DNA from: an uncultured Bacilli bacterium
Lineage (GTDB): Bacteria > Bacillota_I > Bacilli_A > RF39 > UBA660
Assembly: GCA_944371545.1 (NCBI GenBank)
Contig: CALVXT010000054.1
Span: 1-8,161, forward strand
DNA: 8,161 nt
Direction of reading: 5' to 3'
The stretch's first letter is position 1. Each line of letters starts with the position of its first letter. Both the position numbers and the translations under genes were made by a program. Of this stretch, positions 1-7,029 are shown piece after piece. Under the pieces are notes generated by a model, which worked only from the letters and a program-made list of their open reading frames with translations, was not told where the DNA came from and did not search any database.

Positions 1-921
1 ATCAATGGTATTTAAAATACTTTCTTCTTGTGTAATTGGAATAAAGATTATTTTAATTGGAGCGATGTTTGGCGGAAGTACTAGACCGTGATTGTCTCCG
101 TGAGTCATAATTATTCCACCAATCATTCTTGTTGAAACTCCCCAGCTTGTTTGATATGGAGTTTGTAATGTGTTGTTCTCATCTAGAAATTGAATTCCAA
201 AAGCTTTAGCAAAATGATTGCCAAAATAATGACTCGTTCCGTTTTGTAGTGCTACTCCATCATACATCATTGCTTCTAGAGTGTATGTTTCTTCAGCACC
301 AGCGAATTTTTCTTTTTCTGTTTTTCTACCAACTAAAACAGGTAAAGCTAAGATATTTCTTTGAAAATCTTCATATATTTTTAGCATTCTTAGAGTTTCT
401 TTTTTGGCTTCTTCGCTTGTTTTGTGCATCGTGTGTCCTTCTTGCCAAAGAATTTCTCTACTTCTTAAAAATGGTCTTGTTGTTTTTTCCCAACGAACGA
501 TTGTGCACCATTGATTATATAGTTTAGGTAAATCCCGGTAAGACTTGATAATGTTTTTATAGTGTTCACAGAATAAAACTTCACTTGTTGGTCTTACACA
601 CATTCTCTCTTCTAATTTTTCGTTTCCACCATGTGTAACCCAAGCTACCTCTGGTGCGAAACCATTAACGTGTTCTTTTTCTACATTTAATAAAGACTCT
701 GGAATAAACATTGGCATCTGAACGTTTTCATGACCTGTTTTTTTAAATTCTTTATCTAACATTCTCTGTATATTTTCCCAAATCGCATAACCATAGGGCC
801 TAATAATCATACTGCCTTTGACAGATGAATAAGCTACTAAATCAGCTTCTCTTACTACGTCTGTATACCACTTGGCAAAATCTACATCACGGTCGGTAAT
901 TTTACTAACTAATTTGCTCAT
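1..921 (-). CDS. proS: Prolyl-tRNA synthetase, type 3 (archaeal/eukaryal-like); C-terminus cut by window edge
   Basis: This is a class II aminoacyl-tRNA synthetase that charges tRNA-Pro with proline in the cytoplasm. The window holds the first 307 residues; the family is usually about 480, so most of the anticodon-binding domain and the C-terminal zinc-type domain lie outside. The N-terminal block around residues 8-50 (ITDRDVDFAKWY, then KGSMIIRPYGYAIWE) is typical of the type 3 enzyme. The proline/ATP-site loop RPTSE is at 110-114, motif 2 at about 145-164 (TRPFLRSREILWQEGHT), and motif 3 begins near THGDNHGLVLPP at 273-284, where many relatives have GDDKGL or GDDNGL. No bacterial-type editing (INS) insertion is seen, as expected for type 3. 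The ATG at 919-921 follows AAGGAAG at good spacing and lies inside the end of xseB (17-bp overlap), so proS is the last visible gene of the nusB cluster. The identification is secure. Confidence 0.96.
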   Translation of the reverse strand, partial: MSKLVSKITDRDVDFAKWYTDVVREADLVAYSSVKGSMIIRPYGYAIWENIQRMLDKEFKKTGHENVQMPMFIPESLLNVEKEHVNGFAPEVAWVTHGGNEKLEERMCVRPTSEVLFCEHYKNIIKSYRDLPKLYNQWCTIVRWEKTTRPFLRSREILWQEGHTMHKTSEEAKKETLRMLKIYEDFQRNILALPVLVGRKTEKEKFAGAEETYTLEAMMYDGVALQNGTSHYFGNHFAKAFGIQFLDENNTLQTPYQTSWGVSTRMIGGIIMTHGDNHGLVLPPNIAPIKIIFIPITQEESILNTID

Positions 922-1150
922 GACTCTCTTCCTTACTTTCTAATTCAAAGTCTTTTAATTCATCATTTTCGCTTAAAATCTTATTAACTTGTTTGGTTGC
1001 TTTATCTAGTTTTTCTTGACAAATTTTAACTAAATTCATCGCATCTGTGTATTTGTTAATTGCTTCTTCTAACGGAATACTTCCACTTTCTAAATCTTTA
1101 ATAATTTCTTCTAAATTTTGTAATGCTTTTTCAAATGTAATTTCATTCAT
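905..1150 (-). CDS. xseB: Exodeoxyribonuclease VII small subunit
   Basis: This is the small, non-catalytic subunit of exonuclease VII, which digests single-stranded DNA from both ends. Several copies coat the long helix of the XseA subunit. The 81 residues match the family's usual length of 70-85. The N-terminus follows the family pattern of two helices: TFEKALQNLEEIIKDLESG at about 5-23, SIPLEEAINKYTDAMNLVK at 24-42, then a polar tail. The acidic tail after residue 60 (EESHEQIS end) is variable in the family. Its ATG overlaps the xseA stop codon in an ATGA junction, and a strong AAAGGAG (1159-1165) lies 8 nt upstream, so the start is well fixed. The 3' end overlaps the proS start by 17 bp. 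Translational coupling with xseA fits the excess of XseB needed in the complex. Confidence 0.96.
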   Translation of the reverse strand: MNEITFEKALQNLEEIIKDLESGSIPLEEAINKYTDAMNLVKICQEKLDKATKQVNKILSENDELKDFELESKEESHEQIS

Positions 1151-2478
1151 GATATAATCTCCTTTACTTCTACACTAAGCTCACCTTTAGATAGGCGAAC
1201 ATTTAATATATCTTTTTCTTTTATCTTACTACTTTCTTTAAGTATATGTCCATCCTTTTTTATTAATGAATATCCTTTGTCTAAAATATTTAATGGATTT
1301 ACTAATTTTAAAGTTTGAACAATAAAGGCAAAGTCGTGATTTTTTTTGTTTAAAATTGCCTCGATATTTTTTTGTAAAATTTCTTGATTTTTCTTAATTT
1401 CTTCAATTTTGTTTTGATACATAATTAATGGATTTTTCATAATATAATGTTCTTTTAGATGATTTATCTCTTTTGTTTTGTTTTCGAGAAAACTATCCAT
1501 TGCATTTTTTAATTTGTCAGTTAAATCATCTAATTTTTGGATTTTTACATCATATAAAACCATTGGATTTTTTAAAATAAAACTATCTGCCAGTTTCTTT
1601 AAATGATGTTTTTTCTCATTTAATCTAGTTAAAAAGGCGTTTGATATTTCGATTTGTTTGGTTTGAAATAAATTTTTTACTTCTTCGATAGTTGGAACAG
1701 CCATTTCCGCGGCACCTGTTGGTGTTGGGGCTCGTTTGTCGGCAACAAAATCAGCTATTGTTACATCTACTTCATGACCGACTGCGCTTATTATAGGGAT
1801 TTTGGATTCATAGATTGCTCTTGCAACGATTTCTTCATTAAATGCCCATAAATCTTCAATTGAGCCTCCCCCACGTCCGACAATTAAAACATCTAAATCG
1901 TATTCATTTGCTTTTTTTATGTTTTTGACAATATCTTCTTTAGCTTGCACTCCTTGAACAAGTGACGGGAAAAGAATGGTTTCACACAAAGGAAAACGTC
2001 TGGTTATCGTACTTAAAATATCTTTGATTGCAGCGCCTGTTGGAGCTGTAACAATTCCTATTTTTTTTGGAAATTTTGGAATGGGCTTTTTATGACTTAC
2101 ATCAAACAATCCTTCTCCTGCTAACTTCTTTTTTAATTTTTCAAATTCTACATACAGATTGCCTAAGCCATCTTGCTCCATTTTATCTATATAAATTTGA
2201 TAATTTCCGCCAGCTGGATAGACACTTATCCTTCCTTCTACTAAGACATTCATTCCATCTTCCGGGACAAATGTTAATTTGGAAGCCATGCTACGAAACA
2301 TAATGGCACTTATTCTAGATTCTTCATCTTTTAAAGTTAGATATAAATGTCCAGAGGAATGTCTTTTGAAATTACTAATTTCTCCTTTAAGGTATACTTT
2401 TTGTAAATAAGAATTGCCATCAAAAATCATTTTAATAAAGTTGTTTATTTGAGAAATTGTGATATATTCATGATTCAT
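1147..2478 (-). CDS. xseA: Exodeoxyribonuclease VII large (catalytic) subunit
   Basis: This is the catalytic subunit of exonuclease VII, which cuts single-stranded DNA bidirectionally into oligonucleotides and works with XseB in repair and processing of ssDNA. The 443 residues are normal length. An N-terminal OB-fold spans about 5-105 (KGEISNFKRHSSGHLYLTLKD at 31-51). The catalytic domain shows GIVTAPTGAAIKDI (141-154), GRGGGSIEDLWAFNEE (201-216) and AVGHEVDVTIADFVADKRAPTPTGAAE (232-258), the conserved family blocks. From about 265 to 390 it is charged and helical, the arm that XseB decorates. The C-terminal element NPLNILDKGYSLI (394-406) is the usual end domain. An Asn-Pro motif recurs at 304, 349 and 394, exactly 45 residues apart. 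The ATG overlaps the upstream gene's TGA (ATGA, 4 bp), with GAAGG about 9-10 nt upstream inside that gene. xseB follows with another ATGA overlap. Confidence 0.97.
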   Translation of the reverse strand: MNHEYITISQINNFIKMIFDGNSYLQKVYLKGEISNFKRHSSGHLYLTLKDEESRISAIMFRSMASKLTFVPEDGMNVLVEGRISVYPAGGNYQIYIDKMEQDGLGNLYVEFEKLKKKLAGEGLFDVSHKKPIPKFPKKIGIVTAPTGAAIKDILSTITRRFPLCETILFPSLVQGVQAKEDIVKNIKKANEYDLDVLIVGRGGGSIEDLWAFNEEIVARAIYESKIPIISAVGHEVDVTIADFVADKRAPTPTGAAEMAVPTIEEVKNLFQTKQIEISNAFLTRLNEKKHHLKKLADSFILKNPMVLYDVKIQKLDDLTDKLKNAMDSFLENKTKEINHLKEHYIMKNPLIMYQNKIEEIKKNQEILQKNIEAILNKKNHDFAFIVQTLKLVNPLNILDKGYSLIKKDGHILKESSKIKEKDILNVRLSKGELSVEVKEIIS

Positions 2479-3458
2479 AAATGTTTACCTTCTTCTTTTT
2501 TGTGCATTTGAGTAATATGAATTAATTCGTCATAATGTTCTTTGTAAAGTGTATTGATATTTTCGTAAATTTTTGTTCCTTTGTCTACTTGATATTTCTT
2601 TTCTAAATTCATTAAAATATTTAACAATGTTTCCGGAGTTAAAATATAAAGTTGTCTTGTTACTTCCAATTGAAAACTTGATGAAGAGCTAAAATAGAAT
2701 TGTTTAAAAGAATCATATATGCTTTGAATTGAGCTTTCATATGCTCTCATGGAATTATTTCTTGATATATCAAAAAATCTTTTTTGAAATCCTAATTCCA
2801 TATCATACATTGGTACTAAAAAAGCATGAGCTTCATTATCTAAAAGTTCCCAGTTACCTAAATGAAAATCATATTGCATTGTTATAAATGAATAAATAAA
2901 TCTTCTAGCTAACTCTTCAACAATTTTATATACAAAAAGATGCTTATTTGGATTATTTCGATAATAATATTCCAAAGCTTCCCAAATAAAAGAAAGCGAA
3001 TTTAAAGAAAATTGTTCGGAAAAATCAGTGTTATATAGTTCATCTAAAGAATTTATTTCTAATACTTCTTTTAGCGTTCCATTAGCTTCTAGACTTTCTA
3101 AATAAGACCAAATAATTTCTTTTCCAGAAATGATTTTATACCCATTGATCTTATAATTGTCAGAAATAATTCCATATACATTACTTTTGGAATTTACACG
3201 GACAATTTCTGAATTAATGGTAGCTATTGAGACAGTTTTAGCCAATTCTTCCATAAATATTTGGATAAATAATTGGTCATTTAGTCCGCTTTTTTTGCAG
3301 ATTTTTAAAAAATAGTTTTTATTTTCTACATTATTTATCCAATAGCCATTATAATAGGGGCCACATAAATCATTAGGAATTACTTGTTTATTTCTTAAAG
3401 CTTTTTGCCAATTAGGAATAAGACTGTCTAAAATTATTATTCCATTTTCACGTTTCAT
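2475..3458 (-). CDS. Putative HipA/CtkA-like protein kinase-fold protein, orphan (no HipB partner)
   Basis: I infer a HipA-like (PI3/4-kinase-related fold) kinase from its motifs; the target is unknown. The 327-residue protein has YFLKIC (49-54), whose K52 could be the ATP-binding lysine, followed by a helix with ELAKTVSI (71-78) resembling the NE..LA..LGI helix of HipA families. The catalytic loop is QYDFHLGNW (195-203): D197, H199, N202. VPMYDMEL (215-222) supplies a metal-binding D219. In E. coli HipA the loop is D309-x-H-x-x-N314 with D332 in a Tyr-Asp context, so D-to-N spacing is identical and N-to-D differs by one residue. The Ser/Gly-rich loop of HipA is not evident, and a serine run lies at 257-261. 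Neither flanking gene encodes an HTH antitoxin. The start follows AAGGA in the nusB 3' end, 2 bp after the nusB stop, and the TGA overlaps the xseA ATG. Length is close to CtkA of Helicobacter (about 325). No signal peptide or membrane segment is apparent. Confidence 0.7.
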   Translation of the reverse strand: MKRENGIIILDSLIPNWQKALRNKQVIPNDLCGPYYNGYWINNVENKNYFLKICKKSGLNDQLFIQIFMEELAKTVSIATINSEIVRVNSKSNVYGIISDNYKINGYKIISGKEIIWSYLESLEANGTLKEVLEINSLDELYNTDFSEQFSLNSLSFIWEALEYYYRNNPNKHLFVYKIVEELARRFIYSFITMQYDFHLGNWELLDNEAHAFLVPMYDMELGFQKRFFDISRNNSMRAYESSIQSIYDSFKQFYFSSSSSFQLEVTRQLYILTPETLLNILMNLEKKYQVDKGTKIYENINTLYKEHYDELIHITQMHKKEEGKHL

Positions 3459-3460
3459 AT

Positions 3461-3856
3461 TTATAATTCCTTCATAAATTTATCTAATACAGCATTTATC
3501 ATTTTTACTAAATCTTCGTCTGTATATTTTTTGGCTAATTCAATAGCTTCATTAATAACTACTATTGGCGGTGTCTCCATATATTTAAGTTCATAAATTG
3601 CCATACGTAATATTGCTGCGCCTGTTTTATCTAATCGATTAATTTTCCAGTCTTTTAAATATGTATTTGCAATCGTATCTATCTCTTCTTCTGAAGTAAT
3701 AACACCATACACTAAATCTTTAACAAATTCGTTATCAACATTCAAATTTTCTTTTAAAATTTGTTCTACATCATAAGTAAGATGATTTTGTTTTAAAATA
3801 TCGATTTGGTATAAACAAGTCATTGCAATTTTTCTTAATTCGCTTCTTGTTTGCAT
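3461..3856 (-). CDS. nusB: Transcription antitermination factor NusB
   Basis: NusB is an RNA-binding all-helical protein that pairs with NusE (ribosomal protein S10) on boxA RNA and supports antitermination, mainly in rRNA transcription. The 131 residues are normal length. Diagnostic blocks are the N-terminal RSELRKIAMTCLYQID (4-19), the helix RLDKTGAAILRMAIYEL (74-90), TPPIVVINEAIELAKKY (95-111) and the C-terminal MINAVLDKF (119-127, usually FVNGVLDKI). The Arg-rich N-terminal helix is the expected RNA-contact side. The ATG is preceded by AAAGGTG (3864-3870) at 7 nt. An intrinsic terminator ends only about 25 bp before the start codon, so nusB opens a new cluster. It is followed after 2 bp by the HipA-like gene. 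Identification is secure. Confidence 0.97.
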   Translation of the reverse strand: MQTRSELRKIAMTCLYQIDILKQNHLTYDVEQILKENLNVDNEFVKDLVYGVITSEEEIDTIANTYLKDWKINRLDKTGAAILRMAIYELKYMETPPIVVINEAIELAKKYTDEDLVKMINAVLDKFMKEL

Positions 3857-3863
3857 AATTCAT

Positions 3864-3882
3864 CACCTTTATCATTTTATCA
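3864..3882 (-). promoter_or_regulatory. Possible nusB promoter (extended -10) merging into the ribosome binding site
   Basis: Reading the minus strand, TGATAAAAT (3882-3874) fits the extended -10 pattern TGn-TATAAT with one mismatch. It lies between the terminator T-run and the nusB SD AAAGGTG (3870-3864). The -35 position falls in the terminator hairpin and shows no consensus. Transcription would start near 3868, leaving the SD at the extreme 5' end. This tight geometry makes the call uncertain; a weaker upstream promoter within the preceding gene, or terminator read-through, could serve nusB instead. Confidence 0.35.
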
Positions 3883-3909
3883 AAAAAAACTAGCTTAGGC
3901 TAGTATTTT
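3882..3909 (-). terminator. Intrinsic terminator overlapping the end of the post-mutS gene
   Basis: On the minus strand a perfect 6-bp stem, ACTAGC / GCTAGT (3904-3899 and 3894-3889), has a CTAA loop and is followed directly by a T-run (eight T's at 3889-3882, the first paired in the stem). AAAA at 3909-3906 can extend the stem against the T-run beyond one T-T mismatch. The stop codon TAG (3892-3890) sits in the descending arm, and the stem-loop encodes the last residues T-S-L-S. It would end the mutS transcript and separate it from nusB. The stem is short but well formed. Confidence 0.75.
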
Positions 3910-4447
3910 GATTAGGTTTTCTTTCTAAAGCAAATTTTTGAAGTTTAAAATATGAAATTGTCCAATTATAACATGGATCTGTTTCTATATGGGAGTAAAA
4001 AGAGTTTAGAGTTGCTATATCCCTTTCTTTAATTGCACGGTTAAGCGTTTCATATAGTTGTTGTTTTAAATAAAACTCTTTTTTTATTTCAGTTTCATTG
4101 CTTCCAAATAGAAGTTCCTGTTTTTTTGTAGTTAAAAATTCTGGAATACCTGATTCACTTGTAGAAATTCCCATAATTACTTCAAAATTAGCGATTACAT
4201 ATTTATGAGATTCTTGTTTTATTTGTTTTAAAAGTGGTAAATCTTTTATTTTAATTGCTTTTCCATTTGAAACGATTGGACGATTTAAATATTCTTTTAT
4301 CCAAGCCGGCGTGATACACGTTTTCATGTCTAAATAAGCTTGAATTGCTTCTTCCATAGTACTTGCTAAAAATATTTTCTGCATAAAAACTTCTATACTT
4401 TGGGCTTTATCTTTTGTTGAATAGTAAATTTTTATATCTTTTTCCAT
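3890..4447 (-). CDS. Conserved-looking hypothetical protein downstream of mutS, family not recognised
   Basis: I do not recognise this protein. From the ATG at 4445-4447 it is 185 residues; an earlier in-frame ATG at 4456 would add MIK. I prefer the later start because the only SD-like sequence (GAAAGAG, 4464-4458) abuts the first ATG but is 10 nt from the second. The product looks soluble and mainly helical, with no membrane segment or signal peptide. It has a central block VIANFEVIMGISTSESGIPEF (about residues 84-104) and a Lys-rich start and tail. Two cysteines are visible (near 44 and 159), too few and too far apart to suggest a metal site. The gene lies about 22 bp after the mutS stop and so is probably co-transcribed with it, in a position where mutL often sits, but it shows no GHKL ATPase motif and is not MutL. 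Its final codons form a terminator. Confidence 0.7.
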   Translation of the reverse strand: MEKDIKIYYSTKDKAQSIEVFMQKIFLASTMEEAIQAYLDMKTCITPAWIKEYLNRPIVSNGKAIKIKDLPLLKQIKQESHKYVIANFEVIMGISTSESGIPEFLTTKKQELLFGSNETEIKKEFYLKQQLYETLNRAIKERDIATLNSFYSHIETDPCYNWTISYFKLQKFALERKPNQNTSLS

Positions 4448-4495
4448 TTTTATCATTCTCTTTCTATTATCATTTATGATCTTTTTCCATTTTTA
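4436..4495. repeat. 17-bp direct repeat across the mutS stop / next gene start
   Basis: The 17-mer ATCTTTTTCCATTTTTA (plus strand) occurs at 4436-4452 and again at 4479-4495, 43 bp apart. On the minus strand both copies are read in the same register as K-M-E-K-D: once at the end of MutS (KMEKDHK-stop) and once at the start of the next gene (MIKMEKDIK). Between them MutS ends in three consecutive in-frame stops, TGA TAA TAG (4472-4464). The sequence is A-rich, so chance plays some part, but a 17-bp perfect match within 43 bp suggests local duplication. Confidence 0.6.
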
Positions 4496-7010
4496 ATTCA
4501 TACAAAGCGTTTAATGCTTCCATTGGAGTCATTCGTAATGGATCTAATTTGTCAAGTTTTTCTTTTACCCAATCTTTCTTTTCTTCAGGAAATTCCATAA
4601 CCAATTGTAACTGAGTATCTGCTTTTTCTGCTTTAGGTTTATTTTCATACATTGCTAAAATTTCTAAAGCATCTTTAATAACTTCATCAGGTAGTCCAGC
4701 TAATTTGGCTACATGAATTCCATAGCTTTTATCTACTGCCCCATTTTTAATTTTATGTAAGAAAGTAATCTTGCCATCTTCTTCAATCGCACTGACATGA
4801 ACATTTTTAATAGTAGAAATGGAATTTTCTAATATCGTGAGTTCATGATAATGTGTAGAGAAAAGCGTTTTGCAGCGAATTTTTGTACTAACATATTTTA
4901 ATATTGCTTCAGCAAGACTCATGCCATCGTAAGTAGCGGTTCCTCTTCCTAACTCATCAAATAAAATTAGACTGTTCTCTGTTGCATTGCAAATTGCATT
5001 TTTAGCTTCTTTCATTTCAACCATGAAAGTCGACTCTCCGCTTACTAAGTCATCACTAGCTCCAATTCTAGTAAATATTTTATCTATAATTGGTAAATTT
5101 GCTTTACTAGCAGGTACAAACGATCCCATCTGGGCCATGATGATTATAATAGCTAATTGTCGCATATAGGTTGATTTACCGCTCATATTCGGGCCTGTAA
5201 TTAAAAGAGTGTTAATGCTTCCATCCATTATGCAATCATTTGCAACATACTCCATATTGCTTACTTTTTCGATAACTGGATGTCTTCCGTTTTTAATTTC
5301 AATAATATGATCGTGATTAAGAGTTGGTCTTATTAAATGATATTCTTCAGCACAGACGGCTAGTGACGCTAAAGCATCAAGAGTAGCAATACAATCTGCT
5401 GTATCTTTTAATTCCAATATATGTTCTTTAATTTTATCTTTTATTTCGTTAAACATAGTATATTCCATGTCAATGATTTTTTCTTCAGCGTTCAAAATTA
5501 AAGCTTCTTTTTCTTTTAACTCTGGGCTAATATATCGTTCAGCATTCGTAAGTGTTTGTCTTCGTTCCCAGTGAAAATCTTCGCTGACATTAGCAAGTTG
5601 TCCTTTAGTAACTTCAATAAAGTAGCCAAAAACTTTGTTATAACCAACTTTTAAATTTTTAATACCTGTTTCTTCTTTCAATTTTGTTTCAAAATTAGCT
5701 ATAAAATCTTTACCACCACTTCGAATACTTTTTAGTTCATCTAATTCTTTACTATATCCTTCTTTAATTAAAAAACCTTCTTTAATAGTTACTGGAGGGT
5801 TTTCGTAAATAGCTTCTTCTAATAATTCATAAATATCTTGATGAGTTTTTAATTCAATATCGAACCCTAAATCTTTAACAATTTTTACTATGTCAGGCAA
5901 AACTTTTAAGCTTGTTTTTAATTGTAGTAAATCTCTAGCATTTAATGAACCACAAGAAACCTTTCCACAAAGTCGCTCCATATCATAAATTTGATATAAA
6001 TACTCTCTTAATTGTTCTTTTAAAATAAATTCGTTATTTAATTTTTCGATTTTTTCATAGCGTTCAACAATGAGTTCTTCATTTTTTAAAGGATTCATTA
6101 ACCAATTTTTTAATTTTCTAGAACCCATACTTGTCTTGGTTTTATCTAATAACCAGAGTAAAGAAAAAGTTCTTTCTTTTAAGCGAAGTGTTTCTACTAA
6201 TTCTAAGTTTCTTACTGTATGGATATCCATTTCTAAATAATCATCGGGATAAATAATTTCTGCCTCTTTAAAATGGCTTAAATCTTTAAGTTCTTTAACT
6301 ACTAAATAATAAAATAAGTGTTGTACCCCTTTGATATAGTGTTCATCTTCTAAATTTTCATAAACAGAAGTATATTGGTTTTCTAAAAAATTATTGCTAA
6401 TTGATACTTCAATACCATATGTTCCTTTTAATAAAGAAATAAGTTCTAAATTTTCATTATTTTCTAAAACAACTTCTAAAATTCCTAAATTTAAAATAGT
6501 ACTAATCAATTTGTCTTTTTGATGCGGCAATATTGAAACAAAAATAGACCCTGTAGAAATATCTGCATAGCAAATTGTATAAATATAAGTAAAATCTAAA
6601 ATAGACGCGATATAATGATTATCATGTTCATTTAAAAGTTCTAAATCAACAACCGTTCCCTTACTGATGACTTGAACAACACCACGTTTAACCATTCCCT
6701 TGGTGTCCTTTGGATCTTCTAATTGTTCGCATATCGCGACTTTGTATCCTTTATTCACTAATTTTTCAATATAGGGTTTTACTGAATGAAACGGAACACC
6801 ACACATTGGAACTCGTTCTTCTAATCCAGCATTTTTCCCAGTTAAAGTTAGTTCTAGTTCTCTAGAGGCAGTTAAACCATCTTCAAAAAAAAGTTCATAA
6901 AAATCGCCAATTCGATAAAAAAGAAGTTCTTCTTCATAATCTTTTTTGATATCCATATATTGTTTCATCATGGGACTTAATTCATCATAATTTACTTCAC
7001 TACGTTTCAC
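4470..7010 (-). CDS. mutS: DNA mismatch repair protein MutS
   Basis: MutS binds base mismatches and small loops as a dimer and uses ATP to start mismatch repair. From the preferred GTG at 7008-7010 it is 846 residues, normal for MutS1. The mismatch-wedge motif GDFYELFFED is at about 35-44 (F37, E39). The connector, lever and clamp domains fill about 120-570. The ATPase shows Walker A GPNMSGKST (606-614), GESTFMVEM (658-666), Walker B SLILFDE (680-686) followed by LGRGTATYDG (commonly IGRGTSTYDG), and STHYHEL (718-724). QLQLVMEF at 800-807 resembles the QL-type sliding-clamp motif before the C-terminal dimer/tetramer helices (DPLRMTPMEALNALYELK). An upstream in-frame GTG at 7019 lies inside the Shine-Dalgarno and is rejected. 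mutL is not in the window. A promoter directly precedes the gene, and an unrecognised ORF follows it. Confidence 0.97.
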   Translation of the reverse strand: MKRSEVNYDELSPMMKQYMDIKKDYEEELLFYRIGDFYELFFEDGLTASRELELTLTGKNAGLEERVPMCGVPFHSVKPYIEKLVNKGYKVAICEQLEDPKDTKGMVKRGVVQVISKGTVVDLELLNEHDNHYIASILDFTYIYTICYADISTGSIFVSILPHQKDKLISTILNLGILEVVLENNENLELISLLKGTYGIEVSISNNFLENQYTSVYENLEDEHYIKGVQHLFYYLVVKELKDLSHFKEAEIIYPDDYLEMDIHTVRNLELVETLRLKERTFSLLWLLDKTKTSMGSRKLKNWLMNPLKNEELIVERYEKIEKLNNEFILKEQLREYLYQIYDMERLCGKVSCGSLNARDLLQLKTSLKVLPDIVKIVKDLGFDIELKTHQDIYELLEEAIYENPPVTIKEGFLIKEGYSKELDELKSIRSGGKDFIANFETKLKEETGIKNLKVGYNKVFGYFIEVTKGQLANVSEDFHWERRQTLTNAERYISPELKEKEALILNAEEKIIDMEYTMFNEIKDKIKEHILELKDTADCIATLDALASLAVCAEEYHLIRPTLNHDHIIEIKNGRHPVIEKVSNMEYVANDCIMDGSINTLLITGPNMSGKSTYMRQLAIIIIMAQMGSFVPASKANLPIIDKIFTRIGASDDLVSGESTFMVEMKEAKNAICNATENSLILFDELGRGTATYDGMSLAEAILKYVSTKIRCKTLFSTHYHELTILENSISTIKNVHVSAIEEDGKITFLHKIKNGAVDKSYGIHVAKLAGLPDEVIKDALEILAMYENKPKAEKADTQLQLVMEFPEEKKDWVKEKLDKLDPLRMTPMEALNALYELKMEKDHK

Positions 7011-7015
7011 TTTTA

Positions 7016-7021
7016 CCACCT
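7016..7021 (-). promoter_or_regulatory. Ribosome binding site that decides the mutS start
   Basis: AGGTGG on the minus strand lies 5 nt before GTG 7010-7008, an ideal spacing. The alternative GTG at 7019-7017 is part of this SD itself, so initiation there is unlikely and the protein should start MKRSEVNYDEL. GTG is a non-ATG start for a housekeeping gene and may moderate its expression. Confidence 0.75.
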
Positions 7022-7029
7022 GTATATGA

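Noticed and set aside
249..527. Plus-strand open frame of 92 codons
   Set aside because: It lies wholly antisense to the proS coding region, whose protein is clearly conserved; the translation is a Leu/Phe-rich shadow.
2067..2303. Plus-strand open frame of 78 codons
   Set aside because: It is antisense to the conserved N-terminal half of xseA and has no family resemblance.
2475..3458. Classical hipBA toxin-antitoxin module
   Set aside because: Neither neighbour is an HTH protein (nusB and xseA flank it) and the tight overlaps indicate a stable operon member rather than a mobile module.
2475..4472. TGA read as tryptophan (Mycoplasma code)
   Set aside because: TGA ends mutS, the kinase-like gene and xseA at family-typical lengths and at ATGA overlaps, and Trp residues in conserved positions use TGG.
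4987..5169. Plus-strand open frame of 60 codons with a hydrophobic look
   Set aside because: It is antisense to the MutS ATPase region; the hydrophobic character mirrors the MutS codons.
7017..7019. GTG at 7019 as the mutS start
   Set aside because: This GTG is part of the AGGTGG Shine-Dalgarno that serves the GTG at 7010.
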